Below are positions 1 to 6,640 of a stretch of DNA of 10,423 bases, one piece after another. The DNA comes from Treponema sp. UBA4232. Its GTDB lineage: Bacteria > Spirochaetota > Spirochaetia > Treponematales > Treponemataceae. A program made the translations under genes and the position numbers. The stretch's first letter is position 1; every line of letters begins with the position of its first letter. The stretch is taken from contig DGXM01000048.1 of NCBI GenBank assembly GCA_002396325.1, positions 1 through 10,423 on the forward strand, written 5' to 3'. The notes beneath the pieces were generated by a model. The model did not search any database, was not told the origin of the DNA, and saw only the letters and a program-made list of their open reading frames with translations.

Positions 1-132
1 CCTTTGGGGAATGAGGAAGAAATAATGAAAAGTCTTGAACATCTTTATTCAGCCCTTCCGCCCGACACAGTGGTTTACTCAGGCCATGAAACCTGCGGCT
101 ACACACTTGGCAAAAACGGCTGGTACCGGTAA
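1..132 (+). CDS. Metallo-beta-lactamase-fold hydrolase, C-terminal fragment
   Basis: This is the last 43 codons of a gene whose start lies before the window; it stops with TAA at 130-132. The visible peptide has the pattern of the end of glyoxalase-II-like MBL proteins: a helix (EEEIMKSLEHLYSALP), then a strand with the metal-binding His (DTVVYSGHE), then a short tail (TLGKNGWYR). In this family the GH histidine is one of the zinc or iron ligands, and the usual partner motif HxHxDH would be upstream, outside the window. The substrate cannot be told from the fragment; thioester hydrolase, glyoxalase II and sulfur dioxygenase relatives share this ending. It faces the next gene tail to tail. Confidence 0.7.
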   Translation, partial: PLGNEEEIMKSLEHLYSALPPDTVVYSGHETCGYTLGKNGWYR

Positions 133-133
133 A

Positions 134-158
134 CCCCGCCGGATTTTTCCGACAGGGC
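134..158 (-). terminator. Hairpin terminator for the IMP cyclohydrolase-like gene (- strand)
   Basis: Read as - strand RNA, 157-148 pairs with 143-134 over ten base pairs around an AAAA loop. Two of the pairs are G-U wobbles (154 with 137, 152 with 139), and a further G-U pair at 158/133 is possible. On the + strand the same two positions become C-A mismatches, so the stem is much better on the - strand. It is followed by only three U residues (133-131), so termination may be partial. It lies 37 bp past the - strand stop codon. Confidence 0.5.
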
Positions 159-176
159 ATTTTTGTGAAGATTCAG

Positions 177-207
177 AACAAATCCGCGCCGGGCCTATTT
201 GTTTTTA
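177..207 (+). terminator. Probable rho-independent terminator of the upstream MBL gene
   Basis: AACAAAT at 177-183 is the exact reverse complement of ATTTGTT at 197-203, separated by a 13-nt GC-rich loop in which CC/GG pairs are possible. On the + strand the stem is followed at once by a T-run (202-206). On the - strand no T-run follows, so it fits termination of + strand transcripts. The right arm overlaps the last codons of the convergent gene. Confidence 0.45.
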
Positions 208-917
208 TTGATTATTCTTGTCTCAGTCTTTCCGCTTGAAATCTCAATGAAGCGTGTGAAAAGTGAGACTTTGTTGTCTTCGTTCAGATTTTTCCACACC
301 AGATTCGTGAAGTCGTCTATTGAAGAAAAAGACTCTTCCAATGCAACGGGAGTCGGCTCTCCTTCATAGCTGGGCAGAACATCTCCGTTGCCCATATATG
401 TGTGGATGAAGCGTGCACTTCCCGGCTGGGGATTTTCGTAAGCGAATGTGAAACGGCTGCAGCTTTCGGGGTTCCCGTTGTCGCTCTTGAGAATGCTCAT
501 TGCAAAGTCGTATTTTCCGTTTTCAATATGCATCACCGCCGAGATTCTGGGAGTGAAGTTGGGTGCGTCCGGCTCGAATGTGCGGCTGCGGAGTGACTGT
601 TCGAATGTGAGGCCTTTTTTCATTCCGTCGTAGACTGTGTCGGTCTGGTCTCCGTTTGTCAAAATCGTGTCGTTTCCGAGAACTCTAACCGGTGCATAGA
701 TTATGAGGCTCGGGTCTGTGAGTTTCGAGGGGTCGAATGCCTGTGTGCGGATTCCTTCTCCATCTTCCACGAAAACCCTGTTGCGGCTGTTCACGCTTCT
801 TCCCATGATGAAGTAGGCGGACACTGCATATTTTCCGTCCGCTGATTTTCCTACAATGATTCCGCGTCCTGGGTATTCGTTTCCAGAAAGCTCCTGTGCA
901 AGCGACTTCTTTTCCAT
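195..917 (-). CDS. IMP cyclohydrolase-like protein (PurO family)
   Basis: The 240-aa product resembles the IMP cyclohydrolase family (Pfam IMP_cyclohyd, the archaeal PurO type), which closes the ring of FAICAR to give IMP, the last step of purine synthesis. I recognise it from YPGRGI (residues 15-20), the block MGRSVNSRNRVF (38-49), FDPSKLTDPSLIIY (61-74) and TNGDQTDT (87-94). The family has an Ntn-hydrolase-like fold and is cytosolic; no signal peptide or membrane segment is seen. The length is slightly above the roughly 200 aa of archaeal PurO. The start at 917 is supported by AGGAG (complement of 924-928), six bases upstream. It stands alone, convergent with the MBL gene and divergent from the DUF2974 gene, with no purine genes beside it. 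Family assignment is from memory of the motifs; activity in this organism is inferred. Confidence 0.8.
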   Translation of the reverse strand: MEKKSLAQELSGNEYPGRGIIVGKSADGKYAVSAYFIMGRSVNSRNRVFVEDGEGIRTQAFDPSKLTDPSLIIYAPVRVLGNDTILTNGDQTDTVYDGMKKGLTFEQSLRSRTFEPDAPNFTPRISAVMHIENGKYDFAMSILKSDNGNPESCSRFTFAYENPQPGSARFIHTYMGNGDVLPSYEGEPTPVALEESFSSIDDFTNLVWKNLNEDNKVSLFTRFIEISSGKTETRIINKNK

Positions 918-930
918 TCTGTTCTCCTGG

Positions 931-960
931 CGCCGTATATTTTTTTGCCTTTTTACGGCG
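931..960. promoter_or_regulatory. Inverted repeat in the divergent intergenic region
   Basis: CGCCGTA at 931-937 is the perfect reverse complement of TACGGCG at 954-960, with a 16-nt T-rich spacer. It lies directly upstream of the Shine-Dalgarno of the - strand gene and covers the candidate -35 of the + strand gene. It could be an operator or an RNA hairpin in the - strand leader. I do not recognise the sequence as a known operator. Confidence 0.35.
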
Positions 961-973
961 TTTTCGTTATATT
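945..973 (+). promoter_or_regulatory. Candidate sigma-70 promoter for the DUF2974 gene
   Basis: TTGCCT (945-950, four of six consensus bases) lies 17 bp from TATATT (968-973, five of six). An overlapping TATTAT at 970-975 is an alternative -10. The predicted start would lie around 980, giving a leader of about 40 nt that includes a T10 tract (985-994) before the ribosome binding site. Confidence 0.4.
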
Positions 974-1020
974 ATCATAGAAGATTTTTTTTTTCTACTG
1001 GTGTTTTCCGGGAGGATTCC

Positions 1021-2124
1021 ATGCATAATTTTTTTGATTATCTTTTCTGGCGCGGTGACATCTCGTTTGCATCGTCTCCTTTCAACGAAGTGGATTCCCT
1101 GCTTTTGTGTCTCATATCATATCTGGATTACAGCGGTATTGTTGATCCGGATTTTTCCACCGAAGGCACGCCTTTTTCCCTTGTTGCTCAGAAAATGCGG
1201 TCGCTTCCTGATTTCGAGGCAAGGCACGATCTGGGCAAGGTCATAAATGCAGCCACGATGGACGTGATGCTCAGGGCCGCCGAAACGGAACGATTCGGAA
1301 ATCTCCGTCTGTCCGCCTATGTGAACATTCTAGACCCCGGGCGTGAGGAGCAGTTTTCCGCAGTGACATTCTCAAATCCCGGAGAGTGGTCCGCAGTGAT
1401 TTACAGGGGAACCGACAGCACCGTTGTGGGATGGAAGGAAGACTTCAATCTTGGATGCATGGATACGGTTCCGGCTCAGAAGGATGCTCTTTCGTATCTC
1501 GAAAAGGCGGGCGAATCGCTCCCCGGAAAGCTGATTGTGAGTGGCCATTCGAAGGGTGGAAATCTTGCGCTTTATGCTTCCAGCCATTGTAAAAGCGGTT
1601 TCAAATCCCGCATAATCTCCGTGTACAATAATGACGGTCCCGGTTTCAAAAAAGAATTCTTTTCCTCTCAGGATTTTCTTTCTATAAAAGACAGAGTCCA
1701 CACTTTTGTCCCCGAGCTTTCGATTGTGGGCATGCTTTTTTCCCATCCCGACGAATACCAGGTGGTAAAGAGCGATGAAAAGGGCGTGATGCAGCATGAT
1801 CCGTTCAGCTGGCACGTCGGTCCCAGGCATTTTGAAGTGGTTCCGGAAACAAGCCACTCTTCCAAAGTGATAGGAGAGTCAATCAACACATGGATTCAGG
1901 ATCTCAGTGCGGAACAGAGGGAACTTTTCATCGAGACGATTTTCGGTGTGCTGAAAGATGCCGACATCACAAAAAATTCCCAGCTGGCTTCAAATCCGCT
2001 TGAGACGATTCCCAGACTCATTTCTGCAACAAAAAAACTTGATCAGGCCACAAAAACCGCCGTTTTCAAGACGGTTCATCTTTTGGTGAAAACCACAGTG
2101 GAAACATTCTCCCGCAACAGTTAG
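1021..2124 (+). CDS. DUF2974 (Mbeg1-like) alpha/beta-hydrolase
   Basis: The 367-aa product matches the DUF2974/Mbeg1-like family, a group of lipase-like alpha/beta-hydrolases common in anaerobic gut and oral bacteria; substrates are mostly unknown. The N-terminus (MHNFFDYLFWRGDISFASSPFNEVDSL) is typical of the family. The nucleophile elbow GHSKGG sits at residues 175-180 with Ser177, followed by a helix (NLALYAS) and the strand plus loop VYNNDGPGF, where the acid residue may lie. A later SWHVGPRHFEVV block is also family-like. No signal peptide or transmembrane segment is obvious, so it is probably cytosolic. The reading frame is open back to 856, but ATG 1021 is chosen because GGAGG (1011-1015) sits five bases upstream and the longer form would run into the divergent gene. 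It is probably monocistronic. Confidence 0.8.
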   Translation: MHNFFDYLFWRGDISFASSPFNEVDSLLLCLISYLDYSGIVDPDFSTEGTPFSLVAQKMRSLPDFEARHDLGKVINAATMDVMLRAAETERFGNLRLSAYVNILDPGREEQFSAVTFSNPGEWSAVIYRGTDSTVVGWKEDFNLGCMDTVPAQKDALSYLEKAGESLPGKLIVSGHSKGGNLALYASSHCKSGFKSRIISVYNNDGPGFKKEFFSSQDFLSIKDRVHTFVPELSIVGMLFSHPDEYQVVKSDEKGVMQHDPFSWHVGPRHFEVVPETSHSSKVIGESINTWIQDLSAEQRELFIETIFGVLKDADITKNSQLASNPLETIPRLISATKKLDQATKTAVFKTVHLLVKTTVETFSRNS

Positions 2125-2160
2125 GTTTTCGCCTGCGCCCCGCACTCTGTGGATTTTATC

Positions 2161-2189
2161 TTGACTATAAGACTGGTTTTTGATATTAT
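2161..2189 (+). promoter_or_regulatory. Sigma-70-type promoter for secG and perhaps the downstream cluster
   Basis: TTGACT (2161-2166, five of six) and TATTAT (2184-2189, five of six) are separated by exactly 17 bp. This is the best promoter match in the window and lies in the only gap of more than 150 bp, with a leader of about 80 nt before secG. The leader holds two small hairpins (TAGAC/GTCTA at 2221-2235 and TCTGG/CCAGA at 2247-2260) of uncertain meaning. Confidence 0.65.
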
Positions 2190-2275
2190 GATGTGGCAAA
2201 AGACTTTGAACCGGGACTGATAGACCGGAAGTCTAAAATTTGAAAATCTGGGGTTCCAGAATCTGGAGTATTGAA

Positions 2276-2605
2276 ATGAATATTATTAAAGGTATTCTGT
2301 TGGTTGTGTTCGTGATTGTATCTATCCTGCTTATCCTGCTTGTTCTTGTGCAGAATGATGAAGGAAACGGTATGGGAAGCGCTTTCGGCGGCGGTCAGTC
2401 TGCTGCTTTCGGATCCCATTCAGCGAGCGTGTTGACCAAGACTACCGGTGTGTTGGTTGCTTTGTTCTTTGTTACACTGTTTACTTATACATTCCTCAAC
2501 CGCTCCGCAAAAGACGACGGTTCTGTCATGAGCGAGACTGCGGCAGAGGTTCAGGGTGCTGTAGAGGATGCAGCGGAAACAACCGAATCCTGGTTCGATA
2601 AATAA
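2276..2605 (+). CDS. secG: Preprotein translocase subunit SecG
   Basis: The 109-aa product is SecG, the small accessory subunit of the SecYEG channel in the inner membrane. It has the family plan of two membrane helices (about residues 4-25 and 57-74) joined by the hallmark loop QNDEGNGMGSAFGGGQSAAFG (26-46), and a charged acidic tail after the second helix. ATG 2276 is preferred over an upstream in-frame TTG at 2240 because GGAG (2265-2268) lies seven bases before it and the protein then begins just ahead of helix 1, as SecG proteins normally do. The tail of about 35 residues, rich in Glu and Ala, is longer than in many SecG proteins. A gap of only 49 bp leads to the PTS gene. Confidence 0.93.
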   Translation: MNIIKGILLVVFVIVSILLILLVLVQNDEGNGMGSAFGGGQSAAFGSHSASVLTKTTGVLVALFFVTLFTYTFLNRSAKDDGSVMSETAAEVQGAVEDAAETTESWFDK

Positions 2606-2626
2606 GTTTTCCTGCAGAGTTAATCA

Positions 2627-2632
2627 TATAAT
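2627..2632 (+). promoter_or_regulatory. Isolated -10-like TATAAT upstream of the EIIA gene
   Basis: A perfect TATAAT hexamer lies 22 bp before the EIIA start, but no acceptable -35 hexamer is found 16-18 bp upstream. It may be a weak secondary promoter or chance. Confidence 0.25.
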
Positions 2633-2654
2633 AGAAAAGAAATGAGAGGTCATT

Positions 2655-3122
2655 ATGATTCTTGAAAAGGTTTTCTCCCCGAAGACTGTGATTTTGGATT
2701 TGGAGAGTTCAGAAAAAGACGAACTTTTTGAGGAGATGGTGGAATCCATAGTGGCCGTGCAGCCTGGATTGAACCGCGAAAAGGCTCTTGCAGCTCTGCG
2801 TGAGCGTGAGTCCAAGATGAGTACAGGCATAATGCATGCAATCGCCGTGCCCCACGGAAACTGCGACAGTGTCACCGAGGCAGTGGGAGCCATAGGAATC
2901 AGCCGCAAGGGAGTTGAATACGACTCTCTCGACAGGGCTCCTGTGAACGTTGTGTTCCTGATTCTCTGCAATCCCGGCCAGCCTGAGGCTCATCTTTCTG
3001 TTCTAAAGGAACTGGCCACTGTGCTCCAGAATCCGAATTTCGTAAAAGAAGTCATGGGAAAGAGCACGCAGCAGGAAGTTTACGATTTAATCTGTTCATA
3101 CAAAGAGTCAGCCCAGCTTTAA
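2655..3122 (+). CDS. PTS EIIA domain protein, fructose/nitrogen (PtsN-like) type
   Basis: The 155-aa product is a stand-alone EIIA domain of the fructose/mannitol/Ntr class. These cytosolic proteins take a phosphate from HPr (or NPr) on a histidine, and either pass it to a sugar permease or act as regulators. The pattern REREsKMSTGIMHAIAVPHG (about residues 49-68) is the family signature, with His67 in AVPHG as the expected phosphorylation site; VNVVFLILCNPG (about 97-108) and HLSVLKELATVLQNPNFV (113-130) follow as expected. No EIIB or EIIC gene is adjacent, which favours a regulatory PtsN-like role over transport. GAGAGG (2644-2649) precedes the start by five bases. No terminator is seen between it and the V-ATPase genes, so co-transcription is possible. 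Confidence 0.88.
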   Translation: MILEKVFSPKTVILDLESSEKDELFEEMVESIVAVQPGLNREKALAALRERESKMSTGIMHAIAVPHGNCDSVTEAVGAIGISRKGVEYDSLDRAPVNVVFLILCNPGQPEAHLSVLKELATVLQNPNFVKEVMGKSTQQEVYDLICSYKESAQL

Positions 3123-3181
3123 TTCGAGTGCCTGCGGCCGGAGTGATGTTGTCGTGCATTAAAATAGTGGAGATATGAGCT

Positions 3182-3502
3182 ATGAATGAAGAAATGGATG
3201 TCATCCAGCATCTTTTGGAAATAGAAAGGGAAGCATCACGCACATTGATTGATGCCCAGACCGAGGCTGACAGGAAAATTTCAGTCGCACGCGCCGAGGC
3301 AGACTCACAGTTCAAACAGAGATATGCGGAAATCACTAAGTCCCTTGAATCTGAAGCCGCTGCCGAAAAGCAGAGAATCACTGATCTCCATGAAACCGAG
3401 CTGAATACCTTCAAGGAAAATCTGAAGTCAACAGAGAAAAACAACGGTGCTTTCAACGCACTGCTTGAAAAGCTGCTTTTTGCCTCTCCGGTACAAGCGT
3501 AG
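3182..3502 (+). CDS. V-type ATPase subunit G/H (peripheral stalk)
   Basis: The 106-aa product is almost entirely a charged, Ala/Glu/Lys-rich coiled coil (about residues 5-95), as expected for the small peripheral-stalk subunit called NtpF, AhaH or subunit G in different systems. It pairs with subunit E to form the stator that holds the A3B3 head against subunit I. The segment IEREASRTLIDAQTEADRKI is typical of the family's N-terminal part. Identification leans on position: in A/V-type clusters this gene stands first, as here. GGAG (3169-3172) lies nine bases before ATG 3182; the nearer ATG at 3175 runs into a stop after four codons. The next gene's ribosome binding site overlaps this gene's stop. 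Confidence 0.85.
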   Translation: MNEEMDVIQHLLEIEREASRTLIDAQTEADRKISVARAEADSQFKQRYAEITKSLESEAAAEKQRITDLHETELNTFKENLKSTEKNNGAFNALLEKLLFASPVQA

Positions 3503-3513
3503 GGGGCTTTGTT

Positions 3514-4542
3514 ATGGGAATGGACAGGTCCGCTGCAGATTCATATGTTTACGCCAAGGCCAGCGGTATGTTGGCTCGTTCTTTTGTAGGCAAACGTGCA
3601 AGGGAACTGTTCAATACCCATTCCCTGCCTGATTTGTGGACTCTCGTTTTCAAGTCGGAGGTTCCCGCAATTCCAGAGGCTCTTTTGGCAAAGGAACTTG
3701 AAAAGACTGCCCAGGAACGTTTTCTTTCACAGTACACGAAACTCATTTCCTGCTACGAATCTCCGGCACCGGTTCTTCTGGCACTTCTTCACTCTTTTGA
3801 TTACGAGAATCTGAAGCAGATTGGGGCGGCCCTTTGCTACGGTGAAAAAGAACTTCCTCCGATACTGGACATTGCTCCGTACAATCTCATAAATTATTCA
3901 AAGTGGCCCGACATAGCGGCTATGACCTCCGAGGGACCTCTCTCCTGGTACGACACTGTTCCCAAAATCCACGAGCAGCAGGCTGATGATTACCGTCTTG
4001 ACTGCCAGTATGTGAATGAGCTTTTTTCAGCGGTCAGAAAAATCAACACGGCAGGCGAGAAAGCCATTCTTGATCTTTTTACAAGCCGTTTCCAGATGGA
4101 AAATATTCTCTGGTCCCTCCGTCTGCGTCTTTTTTACCGCATGGACACGGAAGAAGTGAAGGAGCATCTTGTTTATTCGGATTCATCCCGCAGTTCCGAC
4201 ATTCTTTCCGCAGACGCCATAAAAACTCTTGAGTGGGACACGGACAATTACGAGCAGTGGAAAAAATGGTCCCACGCAAATCTTCTGAATCCCCACGAGG
4301 AAGGCGGTATATGGAACGTTGACCCCAGGTGGATTTCCAACGCTTACAAAAAAGAATATGTGGAAAAAGCTTACAGGCTGTTCCATCAGTATCCGTTTAC
4401 GGTTTGTCCGTTGGTATGCTGGTATATTATAAAACAACACGAGCTTGACAACATACGCACCGCATCAGAATGTCTCAGGCTTAATGCCTCTGTTGATGAC
4501 GCGCTGCAGGTTGCAGGTGTTTCGGAGGTGAAGAATGGCTAA
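3514..4542 (+). CDS. atpC: V-type ATPase subunit C (V0 d-type, AC39 family)
   Basis: The 342-aa product is subunit C of A/V-ATPases (Pfam vATP-synt_AC39), the funnel-shaped socket that joins the central axle to the K ring on the cytoplasmic side. The family-like features are the N-terminal YVYAKASGMLARSFVGKRA, the repeated helical plan with SLRLRLFYR in the middle, and the C-terminal segment YPFTVCPLVCWYIIKQHELDNIRTASECLRLN, a form of the conserved ending in which the subunit contacts the ring. It is soluble, with no membrane segment. AGGGGG (3501-3506) lies seven bases before ATG 3514; a second ATG two codons later (3520) is a possible start. The end overlaps the start of subunit I by eight bases, consistent with translational coupling. 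Confidence 0.9.
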   Translation: MGMDRSAADSYVYAKASGMLARSFVGKRARELFNTHSLPDLWTLVFKSEVPAIPEALLAKELEKTAQERFLSQYTKLISCYESPAPVLLALLHSFDYENLKQIGAALCYGEKELPPILDIAPYNLINYSKWPDIAAMTSEGPLSWYDTVPKIHEQQADDYRLDCQYVNELFSAVRKINTAGEKAILDLFTSRFQMENILWSLRLRLFYRMDTEEVKEHLVYSDSSRSSDILSADAIKTLEWDTDNYEQWKKWSHANLLNPHEEGGIWNVDPRWISNAYKKEYVEKAYRLFHQYPFTVCPLVCWYIIKQHELDNIRTASECLRLNASVDDALQVAGVSEVKNG

Positions 4543-6520
4543 GACTACAACCATGCGCCTTGTGGAGTTGATGGTCTATAAGGAAGACGTGCACCAGGTT
4601 TTGAAATATCTTGGAAAAATGGGACAGTTCCAGTTCCAGCAGAATTTCGATGAATCTTCCTCAAGTGAAAAACTCAATCCCGATTTGGAGATTTTCACAA
4701 AACTCGAACAGACACGCGCATCTCTTTCCATTCCTGATTTGGACGATTACACCGAGGCCCTTGACATTCCGTCTCCAGGAGATGAGGATGAGGCCCTCAA
4801 GATAATTGCAGACGTGGAGGATTTGCACGACAGGGAAATGAAGGCTGCGGAGGAATTGAAAAAGGTTTCTTCTGCCGTGAACGAAGCCCTTGCTTTTTCA
4901 AATCTGAAAGTCTCTTATTCGGAACTTGAGTCGCTTTCCTTCCTTACAATGCGTATCGGAAAAATAGATCCCGGTTCCTTCGATATGCTCAAATCTGCAA
5001 TCGGAAGCCGTGCCATTGTGGTGCAGCTTGGTGACGACAAGAGCCGCATTCTGGTGGCCTGTTCAAAAAAGGCGAGATTTGCCGTGGACACCGAGCTCAA
5101 AAATGCTGATTTCGTGGAAATCCAAGTGCCCAAGGATTTCAAGGGAATCCCCGAAGACGCACTCATCACTTTGAAAAAGCAGAAACTCCAGGCTGAAGAG
5201 ACCCTTGCTGAAATCCAGACGGAAAGAAAGAATTTCGCAGAGACGCACAGGGATATGCTCCTTCATCTTCTTCAGGTCTATTCGGTTGACAGCCAGATTT
5301 ATGAAATACAGAACAAACTTGAATCCACTGAATTCGTGTACCGCATAAACGGATGGGTTCCGGCCTATCTGACTCACGATATGGGAAAGGATTTGGACAA
5401 GCTGACTGAAGGACGCACCGGAATCAGGGAATATCTTCCTGAGGAAGTTGCCACTGTTACGGCCGGAGTGGAGCAGGTTCCGGTTCAGTTGAAGCACGGA
5501 AAGGTTGTGTCGAATTTCGAAAGGATGATTTTCAGCTATGGTTCCCCTCTTTACGGCACTGTGGATCCGACACCTTTCGTTGCCCTGTTCTTTACCATTC
5601 TTTTCGGAATTATGTTCGGCGATGCAGGTCAGGGACTCGTCTTCCTTTTGGTGGGAATTCTTATGTGCCTGAAAAAAATCAAATTCGGCGGCTGGGAAAA
5701 ATTCGGTCCCGTCTTTGTGTGCATCGGAATTTCGTCTACGATAATGGGTCTTCTCACCGGAGAGTTCTTTGCGAGCGAGGAGATTCTTGCTCCGTTCTCA
5801 CGCTGGGTCACAGGTTTGTTCGGAACGCCGAGAAATCAAATCATTCCGATGATGCCTTCAAGCGATCCGGCTTCAATCAAGCGTATGTTCCTTTTCTTCG
5901 GCTTTACGGTCGGTGTGGGATTCATAATCAACTCCTGCGGAATCATAATCAACATTGTGAACCAGTTCTCGCTGCACCATCCGGGAAAGGCCGTATTCGG
6001 AAAGACCGGTATTACGGGTGCAGTGTTCTTCTGGTACGTGATTGTGTTTGCCCTGAGAGTCGCGTTTTTCCACCACAGTCCCGCTCTGTATGACTGGATT
6101 GTTATCGGTCTGTCGCTTTTCTTCACTGCATTCGGTGAACCTTTCGCCCGCATTGTGGAAAAGGAGAGTCCCGCACTGGAAAACGGTCTTTTCAGCGGAG
6201 TCATTTCAGGAATTGTGGAAATAATCGAAGTGGTCTCATCGTATCTTTCAAACACAGTGAGCTTCCTGCGTGTCGGAGCATTCGCACTGGCACATGCTGT
6301 TTTGGGATACATCATCGCGAAGATGGTCGGAATCGCACCGGGGCCTGCCGGAGTGGTAATCAGCATTATCGGAAATGCAATCGTCATTGTGCTTGAGGGA
6401 ATGATTGTTGCAATCCAGGTAATCCGTCTGCAGTATTACGAGTTCTTCAGCAAGTTCTTCAATGAGACCGGCCGCGAATTCAAGCCCTTTGCGTTTAAAT
6501 ACAACGCGCAGAAGGCATAG
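4535..6520 (+). CDS. atpI: V-type ATPase subunit I (V0 a-type membrane stator)
   Basis: The 661-aa product is the membrane stator that forms the ion half-channels beside the K ring. The N-terminal half (to about residue 345) is soluble and has coiled-coil segments; the C-terminal half has about seven or eight membrane helices starting with PFVALFFTILFGIMFGDAGQG (from residue 347). The FGDAGQG block (361-367) is a family signature. SFLRVGAFALAHA carries Arg579, which aligns by motif with the essential arginine of yeast Vph1 (Arg735) facing the rotor carboxylate. GGAGGTG (4524-4530) lies four bases before ATG 4535, inside the end of the C gene. The length is normal for bacterial I subunits. A T7 run (6522-6528) follows the stop directly but has no good hairpin before it. 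Confidence 0.95.
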   Translation: MAKTTTMRLVELMVYKEDVHQVLKYLGKMGQFQFQQNFDESSSSEKLNPDLEIFTKLEQTRASLSIPDLDDYTEALDIPSPGDEDEALKIIADVEDLHDREMKAAEELKKVSSAVNEALAFSNLKVSYSELESLSFLTMRIGKIDPGSFDMLKSAIGSRAIVVQLGDDKSRILVACSKKARFAVDTELKNADFVEIQVPKDFKGIPEDALITLKKQKLQAEETLAEIQTERKNFAETHRDMLLHLLQVYSVDSQIYEIQNKLESTEFVYRINGWVPAYLTHDMGKDLDKLTEGRTGIREYLPEEVATVTAGVEQVPVQLKHGKVVSNFERMIFSYGSPLYGTVDPTPFVALFFTILFGIMFGDAGQGLVFLLVGILMCLKKIKFGGWEKFGPVFVCIGISSTIMGLLTGEFFASEEILAPFSRWVTGLFGTPRNQIIPMMPSSDPASIKRMFLFFGFTVGVGFIINSCGIIINIVNQFSLHHPGKAVFGKTGITGAVFFWYVIVFALRVAFFHHSPALYDWIVIGLSLFFTAFGEPFARIVEKESPALENGLFSGVISGIVEIIEVVSSYLSNTVSFLRVGAFALAHAVLGYIIAKMVGIAPGPAGVVISIIGNAIVIVLEGMIVAIQVIRLQYYEFFSKFFNETGREFKPFAFKYNAQKA

Positions 6521-6559
6521 ATTTTTTTCGGAGAGAGGCTTGCGTTCCAAAGTCGCAGA

Positions 6560-6602
6560 AGATTTGGATTGCATTTGAAAGTGTTCAAATCTGCTTAGGC
6601 AG
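6560..6602 (+). promoter_or_regulatory. Competing hairpins in the leader before subunit K
   Basis: ATTTGAA (6573-6579) and TTCAAAT (6584-6590) form a perfect 7-bp hairpin with an AGTG loop. AGATTTG (6560-6566) can instead pair with CAAATCT (6586-6592), taking the same right arm. CTGC (6591-6594) and GCAG (6599-6602) form a third small hairpin that fits only the first fold. There is no U-run after these stems, so a role in RNA processing, stability or translation is more likely than termination. The function is inferred only. Confidence 0.4.
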
Positions 6603-6608
6603 TTGAAA

Positions 6609-6640
6609 ATATAGAAAGGATCCAATTGGATATAGAAAGG
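6609..6640 (+). repeat. Direct repeat duplicating the Shine-Dalgarno region, flanking a palindrome
   Basis: ATATAGAAAGG occurs at 6609-6619 and again at 6630-6640, 21 bp apart. Between and partly within them lies a perfect 12-bp palindrome, ATCCAATTGGAT (6620-6631). Each repeat carries a purine-rich AAAGG: the first is five bases before an in-frame TTG at 6626, the second continues as AAAGGGG seven bases before ATG 6650. The K gene may therefore have two ribosome entry sites. Confidence 0.6.

Noticed and set aside
856..1020. Longer N-terminus for the DUF2974 protein starting at 856
   Set aside because: It overlaps the divergent purine gene, lacks a suitable ribosome binding site and reads through promoter-like T-rich DNA; ATG 1021 has a good GGAGG.
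2140..2159. Weak hairpin plus ATTTTAT after the DUF2974 gene as a terminator
   Set aside because: Only four pairs with one G-T, so too weak to call; no better terminator was found before the secG promoter.
2244..2268. Possible tRNA T-arm (GGGGTTCCAGAATC) before secG
   Set aside because: The T-loop consensus and the matching acceptor and anticodon stems are absent; it is a small local hairpin at most.
2240..2275. Upstream TTG start for SecG adding 12 residues
   Set aside because: No good Shine-Dalgarno at proper distance, and SecG proteins normally begin just before helix 1, as from ATG 2276.
5836..6387. Long - strand open frame (183 codons) inside subunit I
   Set aside because: Antisense shadow of the membrane-helix region of subunit I, without recognisable motifs or a convincing start.
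6491..6528. Terminator at the end of subunit I (GCGTT/AACGC stem and T7 run)
   Set aside because: The stem is inside the coding region and 14 bases away from the T-run, so it does not form a standard terminator.
6603..6631. Internal promoter for subunit K (TTGAAA at 6603-6608)
   Set aside because: No acceptable -10 hexamer occurs at 16-18 bp spacing.
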